The position numbers and the translations under genes are program-made. This document shows, in pieces, positions 38,901 through 48,155 of a DNA stretch of 64,000 nucleotides. A model generated the notes under the pieces. That model was not told where the DNA came from, did no database searches, and saw only the letters and a program-made list of their open reading frames with translations. The stretch is from Psilocybe azurescens. Taxonomy: Eukaryota > Basidiomycota > Agaricomycetes > Agaricales > Agrocybaceae. The DNA lies in contig JAJIRX010000223.1 of assembly GCA_023853785.1 (NCBI GenBank), positions 1 to 64,000 of the forward strand, read 5' to 3'. Numbering within the stretch: position 1 is the stretch's first letter; each line of letters opens with the position of its first letter.

Positions 38901-39813
38901 ACAAGTAGGACAGTATGGCAATGCACTCCATGCTGCATGTTATAAAGGCCATGAAGCAATTGTCAAGCTGCTGCTGGTAAATAGAGCAAATGTGAATGCA
39001 CAAGGAGGATTTTATGGCAATGCAATCCAGGCTGCATGTTATTATGGCAATGAAGCAATTGTCAAGCAGCTGCTGGAAAATGGAGCAAATGTGAATGCAC
39101 AAGTAGGACAGTATGGCAATGCACTCCAGGCTGCATGTTTTTATAGCCATGAAGTAATTGTCAAGCTTCTGCTGGAAAATGAAGCAGACATAAATGCACA
39201 AGGAGGACAGTATGGCAATGCACTCCAGACTGCATCTACTGGAGGCCATAAAAAAATTGTCAAGCTGCTGCTGGAAAATGGAGCAAATGTGAATGCACAA
39301 GGAGGATGGTATGGCAATGCACTTCAGGCTGCATGTTATAGAGGCCATGAAGCAATTGTCAAGCTGCTTCTGGAAAATGAAGCAGACATAAATGCACAAG
39401 GAGGATGTTATGGCAATCCACTCCAGGCTGCATGTCTTGATGGCCATGAAGCAATTGTCAAGCTGCTTCTGGAAAATGAAGCAGACATAAATGCACAAGG
39501 AGGATGTTATGGCAATCCACTCCAGGCTGCATCTACTGGAGGTCATAAAACAATTGTCAAGCTGCTGCTGGAAATGGAAGCAGATATAAATGCACAAGGA
39601 GGATTTCATGGCAATGCACTACAGGCTGCATGTTATAAAGGCCATAAAGCAATTGTCAAGCTGCTGCTGGAAAATGGAGCAGATATAAATGCACAAGTAG
39701 GAGAGTATGACAATGCACTCCAGGCTGCATCTACTGGAGGTCATAAAACAATTGTCATGCTTTTACAAGATAATTTGGCACAGTTGAATGCAGACATAAA
39801 GGGTGTTGTATGA
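35980..39813 (+). CDS. Ankyrin-repeat part of STAND receptor, 38 repeats
   Basis: This is an uninterrupted 1,277-codon frame, preceded in the same frame by codons for KIQIPLYYASLSG. After a short lead (MEQVLKDLIKQTKDVNAQ) come 38 ankyrin repeats of exactly 33 residues, consensus YGNALQAACYGGHEAIVKLL plus ENGANVNAQGG. Variation is concentrated at a few positions: Q/F/E/W/C before YGN, Q/H after NAL, Y/L/D/F plus Y/K/D/G before GHE, and G/K/E with N/D in the loop. The DNA repeats are 99 bp and almost identical. The repeat domain would be the ligand-sensing part of the receptor. With the insert and upstream frameshifts it could only be made alone if transcription starts downstream. Long antisense frames here are repeat artefacts. 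Confidence 0.9.
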   Translation: MEQVLKDLIKQTKDVNAQGGFYGNALQAACYYGHEAIVELLLENKADINAQGGEYGNALHAACLDGHEAIVKLLLENGANVNAQRGQYGNALQAACYGGHEAIVKLLLENGANVNAQGGWYGNALHAACLDGHEAIVKLLLKNEADINAQGGQYGNALQAACLDGHEAIVKLLLENGANVNAQVGQYGNALHAACYKGHEAIVKQLLENRANVNAQGGQYGNALQAACYGGHEAIVKLLLENKADINAQGGQYGNALHAACDKGHEAIVKLLLENGANVNAQVGQYGNALQTACDEGHEAIVKLLLENGANVNAQVGQYGNALHAACYKGHEAIVKLLLVNRANVNAQGGFYGNALQAACYYGHEAIVELLLENKADINAQGGEYGNALHAACYYGHEAIVKLLLENGANVNAQGGQYGNALQAACDKGHEAIVKLLLENKADINAQGGQYGNALQAACLDGHKAIVKLLLENGANMNAQGVEYGNALQAACFGGHEAIVKLLLENEANVNAQRGFYGNALHIASYKGHEAIVKLLLENEADINAQGGFYGNALQAACYYGHEAIVKLLLENEADINAQGGEYGNALQAACDKGHEAIVKLLLENKADINAKGEKYGNALHAACHKGHKTIVKLLLENGANVNAQGGQYDNALQAACFYSHEVIVKLLLENEADINAQGGQYGNALQTASTGGHKKIVKPLLENGANVNAQGGWYGNALQAACYRGHEAIVKLLLENKADINAQGGEYGNALQAACYYGHEAIVKRLLENGANMNAQGGQYGNALQAACYGGHEAIVKLLLENGANVNAQGGQYGNALQAACYGGHEAIVKLLLENKADINAQEGQYGNALQAACFYLHKAIVKLLLENGANVNAQGGQYGNALQTACYKGCRAIVKLLLENEADINAQGGFYGNALQAACYDGHEAIVKLLLKNEADINAQGGQYGNALQAACLDGHEAIVKLLLENGANVNAQVGQYGNALHAACYKGHEAIVKLLLVNRANVNAQGGFYGNAIQAACYYGNEAIVKQLLENGANVNAQVGQYGNALQAACFYSHEVIVKLLLENEADINAQGGQYGNALQTASTGGHKKIVKLLLENGANVNAQGGWYGNALQAACYRGHEAIVKLLLENEADINAQGGCYGNPLQAACLDGHEAIVKLLLENEADINAQGGCYGNPLQAASTGGHKTIVKLLLEMEADINAQGGFHGNALQAACYKGHKAIVKLLLENGADINAQVGEYDNALQAASTGGHKTIVMLLQDNLAQLNADIKGVV

Positions 39814-40499
39814 GATTCTGGTATCCAAAACTCATCTTGAAATGTTAATAAATGTACGTTAATCCATAATATTCTCACAATTACTTTTTAGCTTGTCACA
39901 CTCATTACATTATTTCTATTTAATCACAGCTCATGTGTGCCAAAGTTATCTAATCACAAAACAATTGTCTTGAGATGATATTCACGTTATAAAAAACATG
40001 AATCATGTAATTGTTTTGTATGTCCTGAGTTGAGTTTATAACAAACATATCCAATATAAAAATGGTGATTTGATTTTGGTCCAACTTGTGTTAAGCTGTG
40101 CATAGCAGCCAGAAGCAACTGCTTTTATTTCACCAATAGTAGGTGTTTATTTGTAGGCCAGATATAAACCCAAAGACTGCTGCATAAGTTGATATTTGCT
40201 GGGATGATAATGTAAGTATCAGAGATAGATGTATCACCTGCAGACAAGGTACATTTAACTACACTTTTTGTGCTTTAATATACAAAAATACAAACACATA
40301 AAACAGAGATAAATAATTTATGCTAGATAAAACAATTTTATCTCTATTGAGTATATGAGTGTCAATATTGTTGCTAAGTTGCAAAGCAAGAAAGATATAT
40401 AGAATATAGATTTGCTTTGAATTCAAAGAAATGAATTATCAGATAGAGATGCAGATTGAAAAGTTTACTGAGAGCATACAATGAGAAACAATATTGGTA
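39814..40499. other. AT-rich spacer
   Basis: This stretch lies between the ankyrin stop and the first Tc1 element. It is AT-rich with almost no CpG, and I see no gene or repeat boundary in it. Confidence 0.45.
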
Positions 40500-42098
40500 C
40501 AGTAGCTCAAAAACTGTCCCAATGTTTGGCACTTTCTCACTAATTGTTTAATAACTTGTGAAATAAATTATGTAAAAGTCTGAAAATATTATATGTTATA
40601 GTTTAACATGTGACTAACATATTTCTCACCAAGGTCACATGATTTTAACAAAATCTGATTAAGTAATGGAATTTACAAAATAATAAAACATTGGGACAGT
40701 TTTTTGACCCTTATAAAATAATAGCTTTACATGCTTGTAGAAAGCCAAATTGCTTTGTATAAATTGTGAGAAAATTAAACAAGGTCATGTGACACTATTT
40801 GTACACATTTGCAATGTTGAATTCAAGTTCAACCATCTTTCTCTTTAACCACCACATCATGAAGCCTGCAACACCTTCTCAGTACAATTCTGTCCTCAAT
40901 CTTCTTGAAGAGGGCTATTCTCTTCGTCAAATAGAGTCTAAAACTGCTTTGGGAAAGTCTACTGTTGGAAGAATCAAGAGGGAAGTGGATGCCAACAAAG
41001 AAAACCCTCAAAACAACAAAGGTGGACATCCTCCAAGCTTACTCCCAAGGGATAAACAGGTCCTTTTCGTCAAATCAAAACAGGAAAGCTGGACAATGCT
41101 GTCCAGGCAACACACTTCATCAATGATGCTATTCCCTCTCCTGTTTGTGCCCAAACAGTCAGAAATGCCCTCAAAGAAAACAACTTCCGCTCTGTTGTTA
41201 AATCAAATGGCCCCTCCTCAAGGCTATCCACCGTCAAAACACCTAAAATTTGCCCAGAATCATGTTGGCTGGACTGTGGAGGATTGGAAAAGAGTACTCT
41301 GGTCAGATGAAACAAAAATCAACAGGATTGGCTCAGATGGAAGGGTCTATACATGGAAACCCAAGGGTGAAGCAATCTCAGATAGAACAACATCACCAAC
41401 TGTCAAGCATGGAGGGGGCAACAATCTCATGGTATGGGGTTGTATGGGGTGGAATGGTGTTGGAACACTCACTGAGGTTGAGGGGAAGATGAATGCAGAC
41501 CAATACTGTGAAATTTTAGAGCATGGGGTGGATGAAAGCTTTGACAACTTGGAGATGGCAGAGGGGAAAAGGATTTTTCATCAGGATAATGACCCCAAAC
41601 ACACCTCCAAAAAGCTCAAGAATGGTTTTTGGCCAATGATGTTGAAGTTATGGAGTGGCCACCCCAATCCCCTGATCTCAACCCCATTGAACACCTTTGG
41701 GTTTACCTCAAAAGGCAAATGAATACCTATGAGACACCACCCAAAGGAGCATTTGAATTGTGGGAGAGATTGGCAAAGGAATGGACTGAAATACCTTCAG
41801 AAACATTCCAAAGGCTTATAGAAAGCATGCCAAGAAGAATGGAGGCTGTTATCAAGGCAAAGGGAGGCCATACTAAGTACTAGATAGAGAGTCAAAAACT
41901 GTCCCAATGTTTTATTATTTTGTAAATTCCATTACTTAATCAGTTTTTGTTAAAATCATGTGACCTTGGTGAGAAATATGTTAGTCACATGTTAAAATAT
42001 AACATATAATATTTTCAGACTTTTACATAATTTATTTCCCAATTTATTAAACAATTAGTGAGAAAGTGCCAAACATTGGGACAGTTTTTGAGCTACTG
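40500..42098 (+). mobile_element. Tc1/mariner element, Tc1-I
   Basis: This 1,599 bp element is flanked by TA on both sides (40,498-40,499 and 42,099-42,100). It has long inverted repeats of roughly 200 bp that begin CAGTAGCTC. Each end contains an outer and an inner copy of a motif like CAAAAACTGTCCCAATGTTT, the IR/DR design seen in Sleeping Beauty-type elements. It is close to identical with Tc1-II at 51,022-52,623, which points to recent activity of the family. Confidence 0.9.
40859..41883 (+). pseudogene. Tc1 transposase (DD34E), Tc1-I
   Basis: The gene starts at ATG 40,859 (MKPATPSQYNSVLNLLEEGY), with an N-terminal paired-like helix-turn-helix region (SLRQIESKTALGKSTVGRIK). Catalytic motifs are WSDETK (first Asp), HQDNDPKHTS (second Asp) and SPDLNPIEHLW (Glu). 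The spacing after frame repair is 34 residues, so DD34E. Frame breaks lie near 41,033-41,065 (lost bases relative to Tc1-II) and after the codons for KHTSKK near 41,612. The latter break is also present in Tc1-II. The protein ends AKGGHTKY. Confidence 0.85.
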
Positions 42099-42273
42099 TA
42101 TAATATTTTATAAATTTCAAGTAAACAAACAATACCTTGGGACCTCAATATGCTATAACTTTGAAATTTTAAATTTAGACATCCCTACATATTATCTACC
42201 CAAAATTATATAAATGATTATCTCAACATATGTACTTTACTCCCATACTATAAATTATTTAAAAGTATATATA

Positions 42274-42348
42274 CAGTGAAGGACAAAACTGTACCAATGC
42301 TCCAAGTATTTCCAATATATAAATTATAAATAACTTGGGAATTATGTA
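42274..42348. mobile_element. Older Tc1 terminal fragment
   Basis: A TA followed by CAGTGAAGGACAAAACTG resembles a Tc1 end of yet another subfamily. The stretch is cut off by the left end of Tc1-IV. The sequence before it (42,135-42,273) recurs, diverged, near 48,170-48,300. Assignment is by resemblance of the end only. Confidence 0.45.
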
Positions 42349-43021
42349 CATTGTCTCAAAAATCTGTCTGGATATTTTTACAATTACACTAAAATTGACT
42401 ATAATGTCATGTAATCTTAATAAAATTACATGATTTAAATGTATTAGAAAGCTCTGGATCACAGCCTTTAGAAGATATAATACATTCATATTTTTTGATT
42501 TATTTAATATTATTAAATACTTTATAAAAATAATATAGCCTGACAGTTGCTATGTAGCTTGTTGAAATTAATAAAATAAAGTTTTTTAAATTGTAAATAT
42601 GTAAACACAATATTAAATAAATAAAAACATGTCTAAGATATACAGTGGCTCAACAAACTGTCCCACTTTTTGCAACTTTTGAATTAAATTGCCAATAACA
42701 TGGGAACCCTTCAACTAAAAAGTCTGAAATTAATATATGTTATATTTGGACATGTGACCTTCATAATTGCCTCCAAGATCATCTGATTTGGATAAAAATG
42801 ATTGAGTAATAAAATAGACAAAATAATACAAAAGTGGAACAGTTGTTTGACCCACTATAATGATACTAATATCTACCATATAACAAGGAAAATTGCACTG
42901 TATAAATTGTGAGAAAAATAAACAAAGTCATGTGATACTATTTATAAAAGTTTGTCATATTGAATTCAAGTTTAACAATCTTTCTTTCTTTCCACCACCA
43001 TATCTTTCTTTCCATTATCAC

Positions 43022-44032
43022 ATAAAGTCCTCTCAGCACTTCTCTATCATTTCTCTTCTTGAAAAGGCTTTTCTGTTTGTCAAATAGAGTCCAAAACTGG
43101 TTTTGGGAAGTGTACCATAGGAAGAATCAAGAAAGAGATCAATTCTGACAAGGAAAACAACAAAGGTGGATGTCCTTCCAAGCTCACTCCAAGGGATAAA
43201 CAAGCAATTGTATGCCAAATCACTACTGAAAAACTGAACAATGCCATCCAGGCTACCCACTATATCAACAATGTCATCACCTCTTCTGTTTCTCTCCAAA
43301 CAGTCAGAAATGCCCTCAAGGAAAACAATTTTTGCTCTGTTGTCAAATCAAAGCAACCTCTTCTTAAAGCTATTCATTGTCAAAAGTGCCTCAAATTTGC
43401 TCAGACCCATGCAAACTGGACTGTGGAGGACTGGAAAAGGATACTCTGGTCAGATGAAACAAAGATCAACAGGATTGGCTCAGATGGCAATGTGCACACC
43501 TGGAAACCTAAAGGTGAATCAATCTCTGATAGAACAACCACACCAACTGTCAAGCATGGAGGAGGGAATAATCTCATGGTATGGGGGTATATGGGCTGAA
43601 ATGGGGTGGGGACACTTGTGGAGGTTGAGGGAAAGATGAATGCAGTGCAATACTGTGAGATATTAGAGCATGGGCTGGATGAAAGCTTTGAAAACTTGGA
43701 GATGACAGAGGAGAGAGGATTTTTCAGCAGGATAATGACCCCAAACATGCCTCCAAAAGGGCCAGTCAGTGGTTTTGGATAACAACATTGAAGTTATGGA
43801 ATGGCCTCCTCAATCTCCTGACATCAACCCCATTGAACACTTGTGGGTGCACCTCAAAGGCAGATAAACACCTACAGTATAAAATACCATCCAAAGGAGT
43901 ATTTGAATTGTGGGAGAGACTGGCTGCAGAATGGAAAAAATCCCTCCAGAAACATGCCAAAATATTCTAGAAAGTATGCCAAGGAGAATGAAGGCTGTTA
44001 TCAAGGTAAAAGGTGGTCATACTAAGTATTAA
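43022..44032 (+). pseudogene. Tc1 transposase relic, Tc1-III
   Basis: The frame aligns with the Tc1-I/II transposase: VKSKQPLLKAIH, WTVEDWKRILWSDETKINRI, GGGNNLMVWGYMG, then an in-frame TGA where the others have Trp, and SLAEFWK-like sequence ending GGHTKY. The start codon is ATA. A further one-base loss sits in the T run near 43,775. It is clearly inactive. Confidence 0.8.
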
Positions 44033-44199
44033 ATAGAGGGTCAAACAACTGTCCCACTTTTATATTATTTTGTCTATTTTATTACTTAATAATTTTTTCT
44101 CTAAATTACATAATATTGGAGGCAATTATAAAGGTCACATGTCCAACTATAACATATATTAATTTCAGACTTTTTAGTTGAAGGGTTCCCATGTTATTA

Positions 44200-45073
44200 G
44201 GCTCTGTTTGGCAACAAGAATAAGAGAGAATATGGCTATATTCTGATTTTGATGGTGGACATATTCTTTCCCAATCAAGTAAGTCCAGCACATGCTGCAT
44301 ATTCACGTAGTAGCAATTATCATATCTATTGCGCTTTCCACCACAATATGCCGCTTCCAACCCCCCTGATCTGTGGTGCAGGCAGCTTATTTCCATTGCT
44401 GCCTACATGATACAAGTTATCGGTGTGGCAGCAACCTTATATCCCTCTCTGTTCTACTGGAAACAGGACTATCATACATCCTCATTGTCAGGTGAAGCCC
44501 AGGTGAAAGAGTTGATTTGTGATCATCCAGATCAGATTTAGACAGAACTGGGGGTGCGAGCTTATGTATTCATTGCTTTTGTACATGAACTATGTACTGT
44601 ATGTGGTTTTGAAGATTCTAAATATATAAGACTTGATGAACAAGCTGCAATCTTCTTGTACATGTATGTCACTGGTCTTTTAGTGAGGCATGTTGGAGAG
44701 CAGTTTCAGAGATCAAATGCAACAATTTCAAGTAGGTAGATAATATTGTGATGAAAAATTATAGGGCTATAAGTTTATTATAGGTATTTCCAACTTGTTC
44801 TGGATGCAGTGTCATCTGGGCCATTTTATCAGAAATGTGTTCTGAACACCTTCCTGCCACCAGAGACCATTTTACAATTTAAAAGACTTCCAACATGAAA
44901 TGCAATGTCTCTGTGTTGTTTCTGCATGCACAGGACTTTATTGTCCAGATAATCTATTAAACGGGCGTGGCAGAAAATGCTGCACGTGCTGGACTTACTT
45001 GATTGGGAAAGAATATGTCTGCCATCAAAATCAGAATATGTATTCTCTCGTATTCTCGTTGCTGAACAGAGCC
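44200..45073 (+). mobile_element. PIF/Harbinger element, internally deleted
   Basis: This 874 bp element is flanked by a TTA duplication (44,197-44,199 and 45,074-45,076). Ends GGCTCTGTTTGGCAAC and, reversed, GGCTCTGTTCAGCAAC belong to inverted repeats of about 100 bp that include AGTCCAGCACATGCTGCA. The 3-bp TWA target and GGCTCTG end are typical of PIF/Harbinger. Only the N-terminal part of the transposase remains. Confidence 0.85.
44329..44820 (+). pseudogene. Harbinger transposase N-terminal fragment
   Basis: Two adjacent frames read YHTSSLSGEAQVKELICDHP and EQAAIFLYMYVTGLLVRHVG followed by EQFQRSNATIS. This is the conserved N-terminal region of agaricomycete Harbinger-type transposases. 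A stop (TAG after DQI) and a short insertion break the frame, and a short further piece (FQLVLDAVSSGPFYQK) follows near 44,787. The DDE catalytic domain is missing altogether, so any movement would have needed another element. Confidence 0.75.
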
Positions 45074-45246
45074 TTAGCAATTTAATTCAAAAGTTACAAA
45101 AAGTGGGACAGTTTTTTGAGCCACTGTATAAATAAGACTAAAACTGTACATTTCCCCAAGTTTGTAGCCCACTATTCTTTTGCTATACTGTACAGTTGTG
45201 CATCTTCTCTTTTCTGGACTGCACTCTAACATCATTTTTATGCTAT

Positions 45247-46098
45247 AGAATGATGATTCTATTTGCAAAATTGCTGCTAAAATTGGTGTTGGAAAGTCTA
45301 CTATTGGGGAGATACACTCTGGGATGGAGTTATCTATGAAGGAAAAATATGGAGGCCACCCTTCTAAGCTCACTCCCTATAACCACCATTATCTGCTTCA
45401 ACTTGTTACCACTGGATAGACTGATACTGCCACACAACTCTGCCACCAGCTTCTCACAATCACCAACACATCTATCTGCTTCCAAACCATTCAAAATTCC
45501 CTCAAGAAAGAGGATCTTGTGGCATGAGTCAAGGTCAAAAGGCCACTCCTCTTTAAGAACTATAGAAAGGCTTGTTTGGAATTTGCCCTAAAGTATAAAC
45601 ACTGGACAGAAAAAGACTGAAAACATGTTATGTTCACAGATAAGACCAAGATTAATCACATTGTATCAGATGGAAGACAGTGGGTGTGGAAAAGATTGGT
45701 TCCCTCTCCAAACTCAGCATGTACAGCAAACTATCAAATTTGGAGAAGGACATGTGACAAATTGGGATGGTATAACAACAAGTGGTGTTGGTTACATGTA
45801 CAGGATAGAAGGCAAGATGGATGGAGAACTCTATGTAAGCATTTGGGTGACTATGTCTTACAAACTCTGGAGTATTACAACTTTGATCAATATGATTTCA
45901 TTTTCTAACCTTCAAGCACACATTCAAAAAGCTCAGAAATGGTTTAAAGACCATGAAGTAGAGTTTATAAACTAGCTAGCACAATCCCCAGATCTCAATC
46001 CCATTGAAAATTTATGGCATATCCTCAAAATGTGCTTTTCAAAATACAAAATGCTCCCAAGAGTATTCAGAGATTGTAGGACAGAGTACATGAAAAAT
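45247..46098 (+). pseudogene. Tc1-IV transposase relic, first part
   Basis: Decayed Tc1 transposase: NDDSICKIAAKIGVGKSTIG, GGHPSKLTP, FTDKTKINHIVSDGRQWVWK, AQKWFKDHEVEFIN and SPDLNPIENLWHILK. First Asp is kept in FTDKT and the Glu in NPIE. Multiple stops and frameshifts are present. It is cut at 46,098 by an inserted element; the C-terminal piece continues at 47,826. Confidence 0.75.
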
Positions 46099-47817
46099 GA
46101 GGTCTTTCCTTTCCCCACACAATCCATATGGACTCCACTGGACTCTCTGTCCAGCCAAACTGGCTGACAGATTGTCTAGTCCACTGGACTGGAACTGGAC
46201 TCCTGCCAAATTTTCAGTCCAGTCTCAGTCCAGTATATTATGAGTCCAGTCAAGTCCACTGGAGTCCACTGGAGTCCACTGGACTGGGGCTTAAATATTC
46301 ACTGAACAACAACAAATAATATATTTATTAGCACAGTCCAGTGGAGTCCAGTGGAGTCCACTGAATGCAATAATTAACACAATATCCAAGGTATGATCAT
46401 TAGTTATTAATATTAATATCAATTGCAAAAAATAAAAGACTACAGTCAATGGAAATAAACTCTATGAAATAACAATTAAATAAAACAATAGTTAAATATA
46501 CATGGGAGCAAAGCCTCCCTATGAATACATTTTTGTATTTTGTTCAGTCCATGGGGTGAAAGTTTCACAGGCACATGTGACGTGCACGCATGCCTGTCAT
46601 CAGCTGATCAGCACAACAACAATCAAATATACATGTCAGCTCTTTTTCCAACCACCATCCACCCCTTTCTCTCCTTTTTCTGTTGCTGCTGCCGTCCTCA
46701 CCCTCTCCGCTGTCCATGATGATCTCAACAGCCATGCAGACAACAATGAGGACAGACGCAGACAATCACAACAACAAGGGCGATAATGAGGGTGACAACA
46801 GACTGCAAGGGGCGCAGATGTGTTGGATTATCAAGGTGCGCATGGCGTACCGGGTTGCATTTAGATAGCTAGACTACCAAGAGTTTGTGCAATGTGGTGT
46901 GCGACGTATAGGTTGCGCACCCATATGATCTTTTATTCCATCTTTTATTCTTTTCTTCTTTCGTATCAAGTAGCATACAAACGGACACTCAGCATATCTT
47001 GTATAACAGTACACTTCGTTTATTTCCCCTCCCTCAGTTGAACCTATTGGTCTCTGAGGTGAGCTTATTTGTCTTTACCATTTCAACGTACCTATACTCA
47101 CAGTATTGTAGTCTTACATATATCTGTTTCCTATAGGTACTATACAATTTATTTAGTTGAACCTATTGGTCTCTGAATCTTACATATATCTGTTTCCTAT
47201 AGGACGGTGAGGGCAAGGACAGCAACTGCAAGGGCAAGGACAGCAGGGACAGCAAGCATGAGGGTGGGTACAGCAAGGGCAAGGGTGGGTACAGTGAGGG
47301 TGAGGGCAAGGGCAAGGGCAAGGGCAAGGGCAAGCATGGCGGGGATGGCGAGCACGAGGGATGGGGATGGAGAGTGCAAGGGCAGGAACAGCAGGGACAG
47401 TGAGCATGAAGGTGGGGATGGTGAGGGTGAGGGTGGGGACAGAGAGGGGGAGGATGGCAGGTGCTACTACTATCCTCCCGCCTCCTTTTTATTTTTATTT
47501 TTGCTTTTTTTCTTTTGTCTTGGACCTCACAAGTAGACATTAATGTATTACATAGTTATTAATATATTGTATTCCACTCTTCTGAATTTACATTAAGATT
47601 GAACTTATTTACTATATCAAGTCCAGTGGACTCCAGTTATCTTAGTCCATATTCACGTATAGTATAAAATCTACTGCAGTCCAGTGGAGTCTAGTGGAGT
47701 CCAGTCAAGTCCAGTCAAGTCCACCGGAGTCCACTGGACTCTGTTCACCTTTTACACTCAGTATATAGGCCAGTCCAGTGGACTCTATATGGACTGTGTG
47801 GGGATGGTAAAGTACTG
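46099..47817. mobile_element. KDZ-family-like element X1
   Basis: This 1,719 bp insert sits in the Tc1-IV transposase, flanked by near-duplicates TGAAAAAT (46,091) and GGGAAAAT (47,818). It begins GAGGTCTTTCCTTTCCCC and ends GGGGATGGTAAAGTACTG; the ends form inverted repeats (TCCCCACACA plus TCCATAT plus CCACTGGACT). Subterminal arrays of GGAGTCCACT-type repeats lie at 46,249-46,362 and 47,690-47,735. The core holds a low-complexity module at 47,203-47,462. No transposase is left, so it is non-autonomous. Confidence 0.65.
47203..47462 (+). repeat. Low-complexity module, G/K/D/E/S-rich frame
   Basis: Directly after a splice-acceptor-like CCTATAG, a purine-rich stretch made of GGCAAG, GGTGAG and GACAGC steps could code for a hydrophilic peptide (DGEGKDSNCKGKDSRDSKHE, later EHEGGDGEGEGGDREGEDG), with one frame slip in the middle. 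It ends in CTCCCGCCTCCTTTTT. Modules with the same borders but an unrelated core occur at 55,750-56,148 and 56,668-57,047. The acceptor-like piece itself is duplicated just upstream (47,112-47,137 and 47,178-47,203). Confidence 0.6.
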
Positions 47818-47825
47818 GGGAAAAT

Positions 47826-47916
47826 ACCCAAGAAAGACTGTGTGAAATTGATCAATAGTATGTCTAGAAAGATTGTAGCTGTTTTGAGATTAAAGAGAGG
47901 TTATACAAAGTACTAG
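47826..47916 (+). pseudogene. Tc1-IV transposase relic, last part
   Basis: The frame IPKKDCVKLINSMSRKIVAVL ends LKRGYTKY at a TAG, matching the C-terminus of the Tc1 transposases here. It continues the fragment interrupted at 46,098. Confidence 0.75.
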
Positions 47917-48155
47917 TTTATACAGATACCCATATTCCAACATGCTGCAAAAAAACTGTCTGGATGTGTTATTTTTATAAAGTATGTAATAATAATATAT
48001 AAATCAAAAAATATGTTAATATTTTATATATCCTGAAACTTGTGATCCAGAGCCTTCCAGTACATTTTAAATCATGTAATTTCATTAAGATTACATGATA
48101 TTATAGTCAATTTAAGTTTAATTTCAAAAACATCTAAACAGTTTTTGAGACACTG

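Larger units (their letters stand above)
27040..39813 (+). pseudogene. C2-Goodbye-NACHT-ankyrin STAND gene, whole locus
   Basis: The locus consists of the 5' part (27,040-29,634), a 5,786 bp transposon insertion (29,635-35,420) and the 3' part (35,421-39,813). Joining the flanks with one GGATTTTG copy gives TVDFDVQDGPIF, which fits the conserved post-NACHT segment of the family. I take this as direct proof that one gene was interrupted. Composition changes inside the gene: exons up to about 28,080 are CpG-rich, while exons after about 28,150 are AT-rich and CpG-poor. Expression of the complete receptor is not expected with the insert present. Confidence 0.8.
42643..45126 (+). mobile_element. 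Tc1-III, with nested Harbinger relic
   Basis: The element is flanked by TA (42,641 and 45,127) with ends CAGTGGCTCAACAAACTG and, reversed, CAGTGGCTCAAAAAACTG. It inserted into the left repeat of Tc1-IV. Its right inverted repeat was split by a Harbinger-type insertion (44,200-45,073) between the blocks GGGTTCCCATGTTATTA and TTAGCAATTT. Without that insertion it would be about 1.6 kb. Confidence 0.85.
42349..48155 (+). mobile_element. Tc1-IV, decayed host of later insertions
   Basis: The left end (CATTGTCTCAAAAATCTG, after TA at 42,347) and the right end (reverse complement CAGTGTCTCAAAAACTG, TA at 48,156) share more than 100 bp of inverted repeat, including GACTATAAT, ATCATGTAATCTTAAT and CTCTGGATCACA. 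The element was split first within its left repeat by Tc1-III (42,643-45,126) and, in the coding part, by a KDZ-family element (46,099-47,817). Its own sequence is 42,349-42,642, 45,127-46,098 and 47,818-48,155. Confidence 0.75.

Noticed and set aside
36001..39609. Very long minus-strand open frames (455, 388 and 343 codons) opposite the ankyrin repeats
   Set aside because: They are antisense readings of the 99-bp ankyrin units, rich in repeated ECIAILSSLCIHICSIF-type sequence. A stop-free repeat unit on one strand often gives a stop-free reading on the other; there is no family match and the sense strand is clearly ankyrin.
27040..40000. Horizontal transfer as the reason for the AT-rich composition of the STAND 3' half and its transposon
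   Set aside because: Fragment D shows that a host sequence in this domain reached similar composition through CpG loss, and the STAND family is typical of the same fungi. A foreign origin is not needed.
47163..47540. Pro/His/Cys-rich minus-strand frames opposite the X1 module
   Set aside because: These are shadows of the low-complexity repeat. The plus strand has the acceptor-like border and polypyrimidine end; neither strand has a recognised protein.
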